Positions 7,997 through 16,058 of a stretch of DNA of 64,000 nt are shown here, one piece after another. The DNA comes from Novosphingobium ginsenosidimutans (GTDB lineage Bacteria > Pseudomonadota > Alphaproteobacteria > Sphingomonadales > Sphingomonadaceae). Below the pieces are notes generated by a model. The model was not told the DNA's origin, made no database searches, and saw only the letters and a program-made list of their open reading frames with translations. The position numbers and the translations under genes were made by a program. Each line of letters starts with the position of its first letter. The first letter of the stretch is position 1. The DNA lies in assembly GCF_007954425.1 (NCBI RefSeq), contig NZ_CP042345.1:248001-312000 (forward strand), in the 5' to 3' direction.

Positions 7997-9147
7997 CCGC
8001 GATTCCCTTTCCCGCCCCGCCAGCCGACAGCGCCGAGGTTGTCGCCCTGCGCGCCGAATTCCGCACCTTCCTGGATGAGCAGCTGAAGGACCGCACCCCG
8101 CGCCAGCGCAGCGACAACTGGTATGGCTATGACCGCGGCTTCAGCCGGGCGATGGGCCAGGCCGGCTATCTCGGCATGACCTGGCCGAAGCAGTATGGCG
8201 GGCATGAGCGGAGCGCCTTTGAACGCGCTGTGATCGTTGAGGAATGCCTCGCTGCCGGGGCACCAGTTGGCGCGCACTGGATTGCCGATCGCCAGTCTGG
8301 CCCCTCGATCCTGAAGTTCGGCACCGAGGCACAGAAGCAGGCATTTCTGCCCCGCATCGCCGCGGGCGAGCTGTCGTTCGGGATCGGGATGAGCGAGCCG
8401 GACTCGGGCTCTGACCTGGCCGCGACCCGCACCAAGGCGGTGAAGGACGGCGATGTCTACCGCGTCACCGGGACTAAGGTCTGGACCAGCTTCGCGCACG
8501 AGGCTGACTATGTGATCCTGTTCTGCCGCACCAGCGGGACCCCAGCTGACCGCCACATGGGCACCAGCCAGTTGCTGATCGACCTCAAGAACACCCCGGG
8601 CCTGACGATCAAGCCGATCATCGACCTCGCCGGCCAGCACCACTTCAACGAGATGCATTTCGAGGACGCCGTGGTGCCCGCCGACATGCTGCTGGGTGAA
8701 GAAGGCCAGGGCTGGGATCAGGTGATGAGCGAGCTGGCGTTTGAGCGCTCGGGCCCAGAACGCTTCCTGTCCTCGATCGAGCTGATGGTCCAGCTGATCG
8801 AGGTTCTGAAAGGCCGCGATAGCGATGCCGCGCAGATCACGGTTGGCCGGGTCACCGCGCGCCTCGCCGTGCTGCGGCGTCTGTCGCGCTCGGTCGCTGG
8901 GATGTTGCAGGAGCACCAGAACGCCAACCTCCAGGCGGCGATCGTCAAGGATGTCGGCGCGCTGTTCGAACAGGCCCTGCCCGACATCGCCCGCGAACTG
9001 ATCGACGCCGAACCCGATCCGCGCGCGGCCGGGGCCTATGCTTCGGTCCTTGCCAATATCGTCCACAATTCGCCGAGCTGGTCGCTACGCGGCGGTACGC
9101 GCGAAATCCTGCGCGGGATCATCGCCCGGGGCCTTGGTACGCGCTGA
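7993..9147 (+). CDS. acyl-CoA dehydrogenase, large subunit
   Basis: 384-residue FAD-dependent acyl-CoA dehydrogenase. The N-terminal helical domain has GYLGMTWPKQYGGHERS, the FAD/substrate motif is IGMSEPDSGSDLAATRTKA (about 129-147), then KVWTSFAHEADY, and the C-terminal domain includes ELAFERSGPERF (about 250) and ends in SLRGGTREILRGIIARGLG, which normally contacts FAD. The ATG at 7993 overlaps the stop of the partner subunit; an in-frame upstream start would lie inside that gene. Together they oxidise an acyl-CoA to an enoyl-CoA. Confidence 0.9.
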   Translation: MTAIPFPAPPADSAEVVALRAEFRTFLDEQLKDRTPRQRSDNWYGYDRGFSRAMGQAGYLGMTWPKQYGGHERSAFERAVIVEECLAAGAPVGAHWIADRQSGPSILKFGTEAQKQAFLPRIAAGELSFGIGMSEPDSGSDLAATRTKAVKDGDVYRVTGTKVWTSFAHEADYVILFCRTSGTPADRHMGTSQLLIDLKNTPGLTIKPIIDLAGQHHFNEMHFEDAVVPADMLLGEEGQGWDQVMSELAFERSGPERFLSSIELMVQLIEVLKGRDSDAAQITVGRVTARLAVLRRLSRSVAGMLQEHQNANLQAAIVKDVGALFEQALPDIARELIDAEPDPRAAGAYASVLANIVHNSPSWSLRGGTREILRGIIARGLGTR

Positions 9148-9150
9148 CAC

Positions 9151-9166
9151 GGTTGCAATTGTAACC
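9151..9166. promoter_or_regulatory. near-perfect 16-bp palindrome upstream of tryptophan dioxygenase
   Basis: GGTTGCAATTGTAACC is palindromic at 14 of 16 positions and lies 22 bp before the dioxygenase start. Its TTGCAAT/ATTGTAA half-sites resemble operators of Lrp/AsnC-type regulators, a family that controls kynurenine genes in other proteobacteria. No regulator gene lies nearby. Confidence 0.45.
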
Positions 9167-9187
9167 TGATCGGGGAATGGTCCGTCC

Positions 9188-9982
9188 ATGACCGACCAGA
9201 CCATGACCTACGCGCGCTACCTCGCGCTCGACGACCTGCTTTCTGCCCAGCACCCGCAGTCTGACTGCGATGACGAGATGTTGTTCATCGTCATCCACCA
9301 GACCAAGGAGCTGTGGCTCAAGCAGATGATCCGCGAGTTGCGGCTGGCCAAGGAACAGGTCCAGGCGGGGGCGCTGGTGCCGGCCTACAAGGCGCTGGCG
9401 CGGGTCAGCCGGATCCAGGCGGTGATGACGCTGAGCTGGGACGTCCTCGCGACCATGACGCCGAGTGACTACACCCGCTTCCGCGACGTGCTGGGGCCAT
9501 CCAGCGGCTTCCAGTCCGACCAGTTCCGCACGGTCGAATACATGCTGGGGCTGAAGGATAAGCGCTTCCTGTCCTATCAGGAGGATCGCCCCGAAGCGCG
9601 CGCGGCGATGGAAGCCGCACTGGCCGCGCCGAGCCTGTGGGACGATGCGATTGCCGCCGCCGCACGGGCCGGTCTGCCGATCCCGACAGAGGTACTCGGG
9701 CGAGATGTGACCAAGCCCCATGAGGCCAACGAAGCGGTCGAGGCGGCCTTCCTCGAAGTCTATCGCCACACCGACCGCTATTGGGAGCTTTACCAGCTCG
9801 CCGAAAAGCTGGTCGATCTCGACGATGCCATGGCAACCTGGCGGCACAAGCACGTGCTGACGGTGGAGCGCGTGATCGGCGGCAAGCGGGGCACCGGCGG
9901 CACGGCGGGTGCGGCCTATCTGCACTCCACCCTGGGCAAGCGCGCCTTCCCTGAACTGTGGACCCTCAGGACCAGTCTGTGA
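9188..9982 (+). CDS. kynA: tryptophan 2,3-dioxygenase
   Basis: Heme-dependent homotetrameric enzyme that opens the indole ring of L-tryptophan to N-formylkynurenine. 264 residues, normal for bacterial enzymes. The diagnostic segment MLFIVIHQTKELWLKQMIREL contains the substrate-site residues, RVSRIQAVMTLSWDVLATMTP is conserved, and the C-terminus carries HKHVLTVERVIGGKRGTGGT (heme ligand His within the HxHxxxVERxIG region) and LHSTLGKRAFPELW. The stop overlaps the GTG of the kynureninase-like gene, giving a two-gene unit. The formamidase step is not encoded nearby. Confidence 0.96.
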   Translation: MTDQTMTYARYLALDDLLSAQHPQSDCDDEMLFIVIHQTKELWLKQMIRELRLAKEQVQAGALVPAYKALARVSRIQAVMTLSWDVLATMTPSDYTRFRDVLGPSSGFQSDQFRTVEYMLGLKDKRFLSYQEDRPEARAAMEAALAAPSLWDDAIAAAARAGLPIPTEVLGRDVTKPHEANEAVEAAFLEVYRHTDRYWELYQLAEKLVDLDDAMATWRHKHVLTVERVIGGKRGTGGTAGAAYLHSTLGKRAFPELWTLRTSL

Positions 9983-11103
9983 GCTACAAGCGCCTCTTCT
10001 CCCGCGCGCTTGCCGCCGCGCCTGGCCGCCTGCACTTTGCCGCGCACAGCCACCACCTCTGGCCCGATGCCAGCTGGGATGGGCACGCCGAAGCCTGGCA
10101 AGACGCCGCCGTCCTGGCTGACCACAAATGGGACCGGGTGTTCGGCGCGGTAATCCCCGAGGCCCAGAGCCAGATTGCGGCCGAGCTCGCCCTGCCTGAT
10201 CCGGCCAGCATCGCCTTTGCGCCCAATACCCACGAACTGTTGGTGCGGATCGTCTCGGCCCTGCCGATGGATCGCCCGCGCGTGCTGGCGAGCGATGGCG
10301 AGTTCCACTCCTTTCGCCGCCAGTCGCTGCGCTGGGCCGAGGCCGGACGGATCGCGCTGACCACCGTGCCGCTGGAGCAAGTGGTCGAGACCGCCGAGAG
10401 CGGTCAATTCGACCTGATCTTCGCCAGCCAGGTCCAGTTCAATTCGGGTAAGGTGCTGGACGGGATCGAGCACCTGGCCGCCCTCGCCCGGCCCGAGGGG
10501 CCATGGGTGGTGATCGATGGTTATCACGGCTTCATGGCCTTGCCGACCGACCTCTCGGCGATCGCGGACCGTGTCTTCTACCTGTCAGGTGGCTACAAAT
10601 ATGCCATGGCCGGCGAAGGCGCCTGCTTCCTCCATGCCCCGCCGGGTTTCGGCCCCCGCCCCGAGTACACTGGCTGGTTTGCAGCATTCGATGACCTGGC
10701 AGCCAAGCAGGGCGGCGTCGGCTTCGCCCCCGATGGCAGGCGCTACCTGGGCAGCACATTTGATCCGTCTGGGCTTTACCGCTTCAACGCGGTGCAGCGG
10801 ACGCTGACGAGCGAAGGCCTGACCACCGCTGCGATCAGCGCGCACTGCGATGGACTGAAGGCACGGTTTCTGGCCGCCAACCCGCTGCCAGACTTATCGC
10901 TGATCTCCGAACCTCGCGTCCGGTTTCTAGCCTTCAAGGGCGAACTCGCTCCCATCCTCTACGACTTGCTATCGGACAGGGGCGTGATCACAGATCTTCG
11001 CGACGACGTGCTGCGGATCGGATTTGCACTCTACCAAAGCGAAGACGATGTTGACGACTTGCTCGCCAGGCTGGCCGACATCTTTGATACCGCTTTGGCC
11101 TGA
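9979..11103 (+). CDS. kynureninase-like class V PLP enzyme
   Basis: 374 residues. Class V aminotransferase fold: PLP-phosphate region APNTHELLVR, PLP-pyridine Asp in WVVIDGYHGF, Schiff-base Lys in LSGGYKYAMAGEG, and a C-terminal domain ending in DDVLRIGFALYQSEDDVDDLLARL. It is translationally coupled (GTGA overlap at 9979) to tryptophan dioxygenase, so cleavage of kynurenine to anthranilate and alanine is the natural role. However, the sequence differs from classical KynU (no clear WxxYKY-type lysine motif), so another PLP reaction cannot be excluded. Confidence 0.65.
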   Translation: MSYKRLFSRALAAAPGRLHFAAHSHHLWPDASWDGHAEAWQDAAVLADHKWDRVFGAVIPEAQSQIAAELALPDPASIAFAPNTHELLVRIVSALPMDRPRVLASDGEFHSFRRQSLRWAEAGRIALTTVPLEQVVETAESGQFDLIFASQVQFNSGKVLDGIEHLAALARPEGPWVVIDGYHGFMALPTDLSAIADRVFYLSGGYKYAMAGEGACFLHAPPGFGPRPEYTGWFAAFDDLAAKQGGVGFAPDGRRYLGSTFDPSGLYRFNAVQRTLTSEGLTTAAISAHCDGLKARFLAANPLPDLSLISEPRVRFLAFKGELAPILYDLLSDRGVITDLRDDVLRIGFALYQSEDDVDDLLARLADIFDTALA

Positions 11104-11124
11104 ATACAATCGTTCTTGCAGATT

Positions 11125-11682
11125 TCAGCGCGCGCGTAATTTGCCCGGGCAGTGTACTACATCGTAGATTGAAAGCGGACGATTGTCGGCCGCGATGCGC
11201 TTGTCGCCCGCTGCATTTTCTTCAACCTTTACCTTGCCGCATTTTCCGGCCAGCGCGAACTGCGCAAGGCCCGGGCTGGCTACGATCGTGGTGGGCAGGT
11301 AGAACACGGTGCCGGTATGGGGTGAACGCAAGCCAAGCGTTTTTCCGCGCAGCTGCGTGACGGGCAGTGCCTCTTCACCGCGGGTCAGATCCTGCTGAAA
11401 TAGCCGACTGATCAGCAAGCCCCGGCTGATATTGCCGCAAGCATAGAGGCCGAGAGCCATGCTGCCCACCATCACCAGTCGCTTGAGAAGACGCAACTCG
11501 AACAGGCTGGCAAAGCTGTAACCGATGAAGCCGGACAGAACGGCCCCCACCACGTAAACGATCGTGAAAGTGCTTCCGGTCCTGAGTTTCGTGATCATGG
11601 CGGTGTTGGTCGAAGCCACGGCCAGATAGGCGGCGGCAATCGCGGCACTTAGGCAGACGGCTGCCAAAACCTTTCTGTCCAC
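11125..11682 (-). CDS. membrane protein of unknown function
   Basis: 185 residues, function not recognised. There are about three hydrophobic segments in the first 85 residues (AAVCLSAAIAAAYLAV, FTIVYVVGAVLSGFIGYSF, LVMVGSMALGLYACGNI). A soluble C-terminal half of about 95 residues follows, containing three cysteines in all. Codon use is less GC-biased than neighbours and the gene sits between a convergent enzyme and the TonB receptor, so it may be an acquired or lineage-specific gene. No operon partner is evident. Confidence 0.6.
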   Translation of the reverse strand: MDRKVLAAVCLSAAIAAAYLAVASTNTAMITKLRTGSTFTIVYVVGAVLSGFIGYSFASLFELRLLKRLVMVGSMALGLYACGNISRGLLISRLFQQDLTRGEEALPVTQLRGKTLGLRSPHTGTVFYLPTTIVASPGLAQFALAGKCGKVKVEENAAGDKRIAADNRPLSIYDVVHCPGKLRAR

Positions 11683-11746
11683 GCCAACACCCCTGTTGAA
11701 ACACCCCTAGCTTCGCGCCTGCCAGACGAAAGTCAATCATTGGCAC

Positions 11747-11777
11747 GAAAAGCCCCGCCGGATCGCTCCGGCGGGGC
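11747..11777 (-). terminator. rho-independent terminator of the TonB receptor gene
   Basis: An 11-bp GC-rich stem GCCCCGCCGGA/TCCGGCGGGGC with a TCGC loop, followed on the minus strand by GCTTTTCG. It lies 26 bp past the receptor stop codon. Confidence 0.8.
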
Positions 11778-11802
11778 CATTCGCTAAAGACGGTAGCCGC
11801 GA

Positions 11803-14049
11803 TCAGAACTTGATTGAGGCTTCCACACCGAACACGCGCGGTTCGTTGACCATCGCGGTGAGGTTGTTGAAGTCGATCCCCGAAACGGCCGAAACATCGT
11901 TGGTGATGTTGCGGGCGTAAGCGGCAATGTCGAACTTATCGGTGCGGTAGCCAATCCGCAGGCCGCCTTCGAGCATCTTGTCGTCGCTGAATTCGACCGA
12001 GTCGTAGAGGAAGAACTGTACCTTCGAACGATAAGCCCAGTCGGTGAACACATAGGCTTCGCCATTGCCCATCGGGGCGGCATAACCGGCCGTCCAGTTG
12101 GCGATCCAGCGCGGGCTCTGCGGCAGCTGGTTGCCGTTGATCGAGAAGATCCCCGGGCTGCCGACGCGCTGCGGGCTGGTGACGGTGCAGTTGGCGCCGC
12201 AGCCGGCGACAAAGGCGTTCGGGTCCTTGATCTCGTTGTGGTTGTACGAGAGGCCGGCTGTCAGCGTCAGACCCTGGGCGGGCTTGGCTTCCAGTTCGGC
12301 TTCGAAGCCGTAACCATCGACCTTCGCGGCGTTGAGCAGCGTGGTGAAGTTCGAGGCGCCGCCCACAGCCGTCAGCTGCAGATCGTCGGTGCTGAAGTAG
12401 AACCCGGTCAGGTTGAAGCGCAGCTTGCCATCGGCCAGGGTCGACTTGATCCCGGCTTCATAGCTCATCGTGGTTTCGCTGTTGGCGACCGAAGGCGTGC
12501 GGCCGAAGGCCAGGCGGGCCTGGATTGCCGGAGCGCGATAGCCCTTGGCGACGCGGGCGAAGAGGTTGACGTCGTCGCTCAGCGGATAGCTCGCGGCGAG
12601 GTCCCAGGTCAGGACGTTGTCGCCCACTTCGGTGGTGACGGCCGGCACCGGGCCGCCGAAGCCAAGGAAGCCCGGGCGGGTATCGACCGGACGGGCGGCG
12701 ACCATCTTGCGCTGGTCATCGTTGTAGCGCAGGCCGCCCTGCAGCTTTACGCCGTTTTCGAACTCGTAAGAGAGCGAGCCGAACAGGCCCCAAGCGGTGC
12801 TGCCCTGGCGCTGGGTGGCGATGGCGGCCGGGGTAGTGTCAGTCGGCGCGCCGAAGTCGAAGCTGGTGATGTCGAGCTTTTCGTTCAGGTAGAACACACC
12901 AGCCTGATAACCGAGGCCGCCGGTGTTGTTGCTGGCAAAGCGCAGTTCCTGGGTGAACTGGTCGAGGCTCGGCACGTTGTCCTGCGACTGGGCCGAGAAC
13001 GGGATGAAGCCCGGGCCCATGGTCGGGGCAAAGGCATTGCCGAAGCCGCCATCGATATCGCCGCGGCTGTAGAGGTTGCCGTTCCAGTAGCTGGTGACCG
13101 AAGTGATGGTGACCGGGCCGGCATCGTATTCGGCAGTCATGCCCAGGTTGTAGTTGCGCAGGCGCTGGAAGTTCAGGCCATCGGCACGGACCTGATCGCG
13201 CTTGAACTCGGTGGTCGGGCCGCCCAGGCCGATCAGCTTGTTGCTGCCCTTGGCAAAGGCGTTGGCGCGGAACAGGCGGGCGGTACCGTCGAAATCGCGG
13301 ATCTGGCCGACGACGCGGACGGTGAAGGCATCGCTCAGGTCAGCCTGGATCTGCAGGCGGGCGGCGAGGTCTTCAAAGCCTTCGAGGTTGTTTTCGCCTG
13401 GGGCGTCGAGGTTGTCGACCCAGTCATCGCGCCGCTGGTACAGCACCGAAAGGCGGGCCGAGATACCGTTGCCCAGTTCACCGCCGACGCCGGCTTCGGC
13501 GTTGATGGTGTTGAAGCTGCCGTAGCTGGCCTTCAGGTAGTTGTTCTTCGAGGTCGGCTTGGCGGTATCGAACTTGACGATCCCGGCCGGGGTGTTGCGG
13601 CCGAACAGCGTGCCCTGCGGCCCGCGCAGCACTTCGACGCGGTCAAGGTCGAACACCGGGAAGCCCTTCAGGATCGGGTTTTCCAGCACGACATCGTCAT
13701 AGACCAGGCTGACCGGCTGCGAGGCGTTGAGGTCAAAATCGGTGTTGCCCAGGCCGCGGATGTAAAAGCGCGGAAAGGTGCGGCCGAACGAGCTTTCGAT
13801 GTTCAGGCTGGGGACGCGGCCGGAGAGGGCGCGGATATCGGCACCGGCGCCGGTGACAGCGGCCAGGGTTTCACCGCCGAGCGTGGCGACCGAAACCGGC
13901 ACGTCCTGGAGGTTTTCCTCACGGCGCTGGGCGGTGACGATGATTTCATCGAGACGGGTCTCGTCGGTCGATTCCTGGGCGAAGGCCGGGGCCGAAGTGG
14001 CGACAACGGCAATAGCGGAAAGGCTGAGCAGCAGCTTGGTGCGCATCAT
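11803..14049 (-). CDS. TonB-dependent outer-membrane receptor
   Basis: 748 residues. The signal peptide MMRTKLLLSLSAIAVVATSAPAFAQ is followed by a TonB-box-like segment (DEIIVTAQRREENLQDVPVSV), the plug domain at about 45-160 (ending RVEVLRGPQGTLFGRNTPAG), and a 22-strand barrel ending in an aromatic residue (VEASIKF). A loop with two cysteines (VAGCGANCTV) is near residue 630. It resembles the large Sphingomonadales receptor paralogue family; no siderophore or cobalamin marker is seen and the substrate is unknown. AAGGA precedes the ATG. Both ATG codons (14049, 14046) are usable. Confidence 0.93.
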   Translation of the reverse strand: MMRTKLLLSLSAIAVVATSAPAFAQESTDETRLDEIIVTAQRREENLQDVPVSVATLGGETLAAVTGAGADIRALSGRVPSLNIESSFGRTFPRFYIRGLGNTDFDLNASQPVSLVYDDVVLENPILKGFPVFDLDRVEVLRGPQGTLFGRNTPAGIVKFDTAKPTSKNNYLKASYGSFNTINAEAGVGGELGNGISARLSVLYQRRDDWVDNLDAPGENNLEGFEDLAARLQIQADLSDAFTVRVVGQIRDFDGTARLFRANAFAKGSNKLIGLGGPTTEFKRDQVRADGLNFQRLRNYNLGMTAEYDAGPVTITSVTSYWNGNLYSRGDIDGGFGNAFAPTMGPGFIPFSAQSQDNVPSLDQFTQELRFASNNTGGLGYQAGVFYLNEKLDITSFDFGAPTDTTPAAIATQRQGSTAWGLFGSLSYEFENGVKLQGGLRYNDDQRKMVAARPVDTRPGFLGFGGPVPAVTTEVGDNVLTWDLAASYPLSDDVNLFARVAKGYRAPAIQARLAFGRTPSVANSETTMSYEAGIKSTLADGKLRFNLTGFYFSTDDLQLTAVGGASNFTTLLNAAKVDGYGFEAELEAKPAQGLTLTAGLSYNHNEIKDPNAFVAGCGANCTVTSPQRVGSPGIFSINGNQLPQSPRWIANWTAGYAAPMGNGEAYVFTDWAYRSKVQFFLYDSVEFSDDKMLEGGLRIGYRTDKFDIAAYARNITNDVSAVSGIDFNNLTAMVNEPRVFGVEASIKF

Positions 14050-14116
14050 GGTGGTCCTTGGGTTGGGAGGGGTTGGGGACGCATAGAATTCTGGGCGCGC
14101 GCTTAGTAGAGCCCGC

Positions 14117-14128
14117 TTTCGTACGAAA
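14117..14128. promoter_or_regulatory. 12-bp palindrome upstream of the TonB receptor
   Basis: TTTCGTACGAAA is a perfect palindrome 68 bp before the receptor start, within the 125-bp gap to queF. It could be a repressor operator. I could not assign a convincing -35/-10 pair around it. Confidence 0.35.
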
Positions 14129-14174
14129 CCGACAATCCGTAATGGCTCGCTTTTTTAGTTTCAGGTGTGACCGA

Positions 14175-14633
14175 TTAGCCGCGCCCGCGGTACCCTGATA
14201 CGCCCTGATCGGGCACCCACAGTCCTTCGGGCGGCGCGCCACTTTGCCAGAATACGTCGATCGGGATGCCGCCGCGCGGGTACCAATAGCCACCGATTCG
14301 CAGCCAGCGTGGCTGCATCTCGTCAAACAGGCGCTGGCCGATGCCGACCGTCACGTCTTCGTGAAAGCCGGCATGATTGCGGAATGAGCCAAGGAACAGT
14401 TTGAGGCTCTTCGATTCAACGATTGTCTGGCCCGGGGCATAGTCGATCACCAAGTGGGCAAAATCGGGCTGGCCGGTGACCGGGCAAAGCGAGGTGAATT
14501 CCGGCGCGGCGAAGCGTGCCAGGTAGAGCGCGTTTGGACGCGGATTGGGCACATAGTCCAGCACCGCTTCTTCCGGCGAGGCGGGGAGCGCGCTGGTCTG
14601 GCCCAGGTGGAGGGGCTGAAGTGTGTCCGACAT
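14175..14633 (-). CDS. queF: NADPH-dependent 7-cyano-7-deazaguanine reductase
   Basis: Reduces preQ0 to preQ1 in queuosine biosynthesis. 152 residues, the unimodular (short) QueF type. The catalytic Cys lies in [16 protein letters not shown], the specificity segment is [21 protein letters not shown], and a C-terminal [17 protein letters not shown] motif follows. The ATG at 14633 ([12 protein letters not shown]) is preferred to an upstream start that would only add a basic tail. It diverges from the Pro/Ala-rich protein gene. No preQ1 riboswitch is visible in the short leader. Confidence 0.95.
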   Translation of the reverse strand: MSDTLQPLHLGQTSALPASPEEAVLDYVPNPRPNALYLARFAAPEFTSLCPVTGQPDFAHLVIDYAPGQTIVESKSLKLFLGSFRNHAGFHEDVTVGIGQRLFDEMQPRWLRIGGYWYPRGGIPIDVFWQSGAPPEGLWVPDQGVSGYRGRG

Positions 14634-14764
14634 GGCACGGCCTTGCCCCGAACGCGTCTGCAACACAAGCCACCGGGTTGAATGCGCGGGTTCACTCCCT
14701 ATTCAGGGCTCCCGGTGCCAGCCGCACGGGGCATTGTAAGGGTGTGCGCGAAGTGACAATACCA

Positions 14765-15919
14765 ATGGGGGCATTCAGGAACGGACTTGCGGTACTGGCG
14801 CTAGGCCTGGCCTTGCCCGCAGCGGCGCAAGGCACATTCAGTCTGCCTCCGGGCACCGCCAGCCCCAGTGCCCGCCCTGCCGGACCGGTCGATACCGACG
14901 CACCGGTTGTTCGCCCCCGCCCGACGCAGACTGCCACGCCGCAGCCGAGCGCCAGCCCGACCACTGCTCCTCCTCCGACCGCAACGCCATCGCCAAACGC
15001 AGCGCCGCGCCAGCCGATCGCGCGGCAGACCACCGCCCCGCGCCCCGCGCCTGCACCGGCAATCAGTCCCAGCGCTGCCGCCGATCCGCTTGCTCTTCCG
15101 GGAACTGCCACGCCGGCTCCGGCAGCGGCCGTGCCGACCGCCGTTCCGGCCCCCGCTCCGGCGCCTGTCGCAAGCGAACCAGCCGCCACGACTGCCGAGG
15201 CTTCGGACTGGGCCGCGTTTGCCACGGGCGCGCTGGTCGGCGCCCTGGCGCTGCTGGCGCTGGTCGGCGGGCTGCTGTGGCGTCGGCGCAAGTCAGACGC
15301 GGCGCCCAAGGTCGAATTTGAACCGCCGGCGGTGCCCGCGCCGTTGCAGCAGCCCGAGCCTGCCACAAACCCTGCTCCGCCCCCGCCCGCTGCACCTGTG
15401 CGCCCCCCTGAGCCCAGCCCCGCCCCACGGCCTGATGGCCTGCACATTTCGCTTGAAGCGCGCCGCCTCGATGCTTCGCTGATGGCGACCACGCTGACCT
15501 ACCAGCTGACGCTCACCAACCATGGCGCTGCCCCGCTCAGCGCGCTGGCGATCGAGGGCGACATGGTTGCTGCCCATTCGTCACTGCCGGTCGAGCAGCA
15601 GATTGCCAATCCTGACCAGAAGCTGGAACTGCGCCATGCGCTGGTCGAGCTTGCTCCTGGAGCAAGCGCCGAGTTCAAGGGCGAAATGCGCCTGCCGTTG
15701 ACCGCGATTACCCCGATCCGCGCTGGCAATGCGGCCTATTTCGTGCCGCTCGCCCGGCTGCGGGTGCAAGCGGCGCAGGCGGCCGACGAGTCGCTGGTCC
15801 TTGCCCAGACGTTTGTGATCGGTGAACTGCCCGAACAGCCCGGCGGTGCGCTGCGCCCGTTCCGGCTCGACCTTGGCCCGCGCACTTTCGGCAAGCTTGG
15901 CCAGCGCGCGGTCGGCTGA
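14765..15919 (+). CDS. signal-anchored Pro/Ala-rich membrane protein
   Basis: 384 residues, function unknown. A cleavable-looking signal (MGAFRNGLAVLALGLALPAAAQG) leads into a roughly 135-residue Pro/Ala/Thr-rich linker, one strong membrane helix (FATGALVGALALLALVGGLLW, about 157-177), a basic stop-transfer RRRK, a second Pro-rich linker, and a C-terminal beta-rich domain (about 225-384; TTLTYQLTLTNHGAAPLSALAIEGD). The latter resembles CARDB/Ig-like domains. By topology the C-terminal domain would be cytoplasmic. An in-frame GTG at 14753 is an alternative start. Neighbours give no functional clue. Confidence 0.65.
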   Translation: MGAFRNGLAVLALGLALPAAAQGTFSLPPGTASPSARPAGPVDTDAPVVRPRPTQTATPQPSASPTTAPPPTATPSPNAAPRQPIARQTTAPRPAPAPAISPSAAADPLALPGTATPAPAAAVPTAVPAPAPAPVASEPAATTAEASDWAAFATGALVGALALLALVGGLLWRRRKSDAAPKVEFEPPAVPAPLQQPEPATNPAPPPPAAPVRPPEPSPAPRPDGLHISLEARRLDASLMATTLTYQLTLTNHGAAPLSALAIEGDMVAAHSSLPVEQQIANPDQKLELRHALVELAPGASAEFKGEMRLPLTAITPIRAGNAAYFVPLARLRVQAAQAADESLVLAQTFVIGELPEQPGGALRPFRLDLGPRTFGKLGQRAVG

Positions 15920-16058
15920 CCAAATTGCCCTCGACGCGCGGCCAGAGGCGGGTTAAGCCTCCTTTCGCAGGTGCAGCGAAGAGGAGCGCGGCACTCGCCC
16001 GGACCTGACACGCAAAAATGCGCGGGCCCGGTCAGCGCGAGGAGGACGCGAGGGTCAT
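15920..16058 (+). other. structured leader of the sulfurtransferase-metC unit
   Basis: 139 bp with stable self-complementarity. One hairpin pairs CCTCCTTTCGC with GCGAAGAGG (one bulged base) around a 7-nt loop (about 15958-15984). A second folds CTGAC...GTCAG around an A5 loop (about 16006-16037). The gene's SD (GAGGG) follows. It may be a cis-regulatory RNA for sulfur amino-acid genes, but it does not match SAM-II or other riboswitch cores that I can recall. No firm assignment. Confidence 0.3.

Noticed and set aside
7969..9066. 365-codon minus-strand frame opposite the acyl-CoA dehydrogenase
   Set aside because: Antisense to a gene with clear FAD and substrate motifs.
12238..14106. Long 622-codon open frame on the plus strand
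   Set aside because: It is antisense to the TonB receptor, which has a signal peptide, plug and barrel motifs. High GC keeps the opposite frame open.
14634..14764. preQ1 riboswitch before queF
   Set aside because: No A-rich tail, H-type pseudoknot or conserved loop could be made out in the short leader.
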